Shown: positions 14,509 through 15,102 of the stretch, piece by piece | Layout of the letters: every line of letters begins with the position of its first letter | Numbering within the stretch: the first letter of the stretch is position 1 | Source of the DNA: Saprospiraceae bacterium | GTDB lineage: Bacteria > Bacteroidota > Bacteroidia > Chitinophagales > Saprospiraceae | Direction: 5' to 3' | Assembly: GCA_020630045.1 (NCBI GenBank) | Contig: JAHDCE010000025.1 | Location: 1-15,102 of the forward strand | DNA length: 15,102 bases | The notes under the pieces: model-generated | Seen by the model: only the letters and a program-made list of their open reading frames with translations | What the model was told of the DNA's origin: nothing | Databases searched by the model: none | Program-made: the position numbers and the translations under genes

Positions 14509-15087
14509 CTAGGATTTTACTTTTAAAATATCATGCCCCATTTTATCCCGTTTGGTCAACAAGTAAAATTCATTGTGCTCATTCGGATTGATTTCGATTT
14601 CGACGTTTTCTACGATTTCCAAACCATAACCGATCAAGCCGATTCGCTTCTTGGGATTATTGGTCATTAACCTCAATTTTGAAGCACCTAAATCCCTGAG
14701 GATTTGAGCGCCGATTCCATAGTCCCTCTGATCCATCTTAAAGCCTAACTTTTCATTGGCTTCTACGGTGTCGAAACCTTGTTCTTGCAACTTGTAGGCC
14801 TTCAGTTTATTGACCAATCCGATGCCTCGCCCTTCTTGTCTCATGTACAAAAGCAAACCCTTTCCTTCTTGTTCGATTCGCGACATGGCGGCATGCAATT
14901 GAGGGCCACAGTCACAGCGGAGCGATCCTAAAATATCTCCCGTATCACAAGAAGAATGGACACGTACCAAAATGGGTTCTCCGGGTTGCCAGTTGCCTTT
15001 TTTGAGGGCAAGATGGGTGTCACCAGTCGTTTTATCACCGTATGCGATTAACTCGAATGTGCCGTATTGGCATTTCAACTGAGCCAC
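14509..15087 (-). CDS. ribA: GTP cyclohydrolase II
   Basis: The 192-residue product converts GTP to 2,5-diamino-6-ribosylamino-4-pyrimidinone 5'-phosphate, the first step of riboflavin synthesis. The zinc cysteines C47, C58 and C60 are in HSSCDTGDILGSLRCDCG. The catalytic region YMRQEGRGIGL (81-91), the DQRDYGIGAQIL block and the GTP-binding TNNPKKRIGLIGYG are all present. It is a stand-alone RibA with no fused RibB domain. The start is GTG at 15087, fixed by an in-frame TGA at 15099-15097 just upstream; the nearby ATG is in another frame. That TGA could be the end of a further upstream gene in the same operon. The hydroxylase-like gene follows after 7 nt. Confidence 0.95.
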   Translation of the reverse strand: MAQLKCQYGTFELIAYGDKTTGDTHLALKKGNWQPGEPILVRVHSSCDTGDILGSLRCDCGPQLHAAMSRIEQEGKGLLLYMRQEGRGIGLVNKLKAYKLQEQGFDTVEANEKLGFKMDQRDYGIGAQILRDLGASKLRLMTNNPKKRIGLIGYGLEIVENVEIEINPNEHNEFYLLTKRDKMGHDILKVKS

Positions 15088-15102
15088 TTTCGGTATTCAT
15101 TC

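Noticed and set aside
1..15102. CRISPR array, tRNA or rRNA gene, insertion sequence or prophage
   Set aside because: I saw no regularly spaced direct repeats, no cloverleaf with a T-loop motif, and no transposase, integrase or phage structural protein.
1..15102. A multi-gene defence or other novel system
   Set aside because: The genes are recognisable metabolic, housekeeping or secreted proteins in short separate units; no nuclease, helicase, toxin-antitoxin or signalling partners were found.

Overview
The window looks like a chromosomal segment of a member of the Bacteroidota. GC is moderate (roughly mid-40s by eye) and Shine-Dalgarno sites are mostly weak. Candidate promoters fit the Bacteroidota TTG / TAnnTTTG type. 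The gene families are also ones common in that phylum: a large two-half M16 zinc protease lipoprotein, methionyl-tRNA synthetase with KISTS and a C-terminal tRNA-binding domain, a divergent PiT permease, and short secreted proteins. A Saprospiria- or Cytophagia-like lineage is a guess. No phage, insertion sequence, CRISPR array, rRNA or tRNA gene was seen.

Layout. Positions 1-1582 (minus) hold a tight three-gene unit: a double-SPOR secreted protein, a flavodoxin-like NAD(P)H/FMN reductase, and the N-terminal part of a penicillin-acylase-family protein cut by the window edge. Facing away from it is a cytosolic GH36 alpha-galactosidase (1660-3414), whose only plausible start is TTG. It converges with a two-gene unit, a thioredoxin-type arsenate reductase followed by a PiT-like permease (4929-3429). 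Next come an unrecognised membrane-anchored protein (5204-5884), a nested fold-back DNA element (5924-6089), a secreted Met-rich coiled-coil protein (6127-6603), a DUF1295 membrane enzyme on minus (6642-7406) and a secreted unknown (7594-8247). A cluster of three hairpins (8257-8377) separates that gene from the large M16 protease lipoprotein (8408-11302, minus). metG (11473-13605) runs divergently from the protease. A second fold-back element (13603-13766) lies between metG and the convergent ribA / aspartyl-asparaginyl-hydroxylase-like operon (15087-13770).

How the genes work together. Most are housekeeping or metabolic: tRNA charging, riboflavin synthesis, galactoside hydrolysis, oxyanion handling and surface proteolysis. 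Two pairings suggest shared function: arsenate reductase with an oxyanion permease, and GTP cyclohydrolase II with a 2-oxoglutarate-type hydroxylase. I found no clear multi-gene defence or other novel system. The most unusual DNA is the pair of 164-166 bp fold-back elements. They share length, three-level nested symmetry and a related loop core (GTAGCTA-GGCTA), and look like two diverged members of one REP/MITE-like family.
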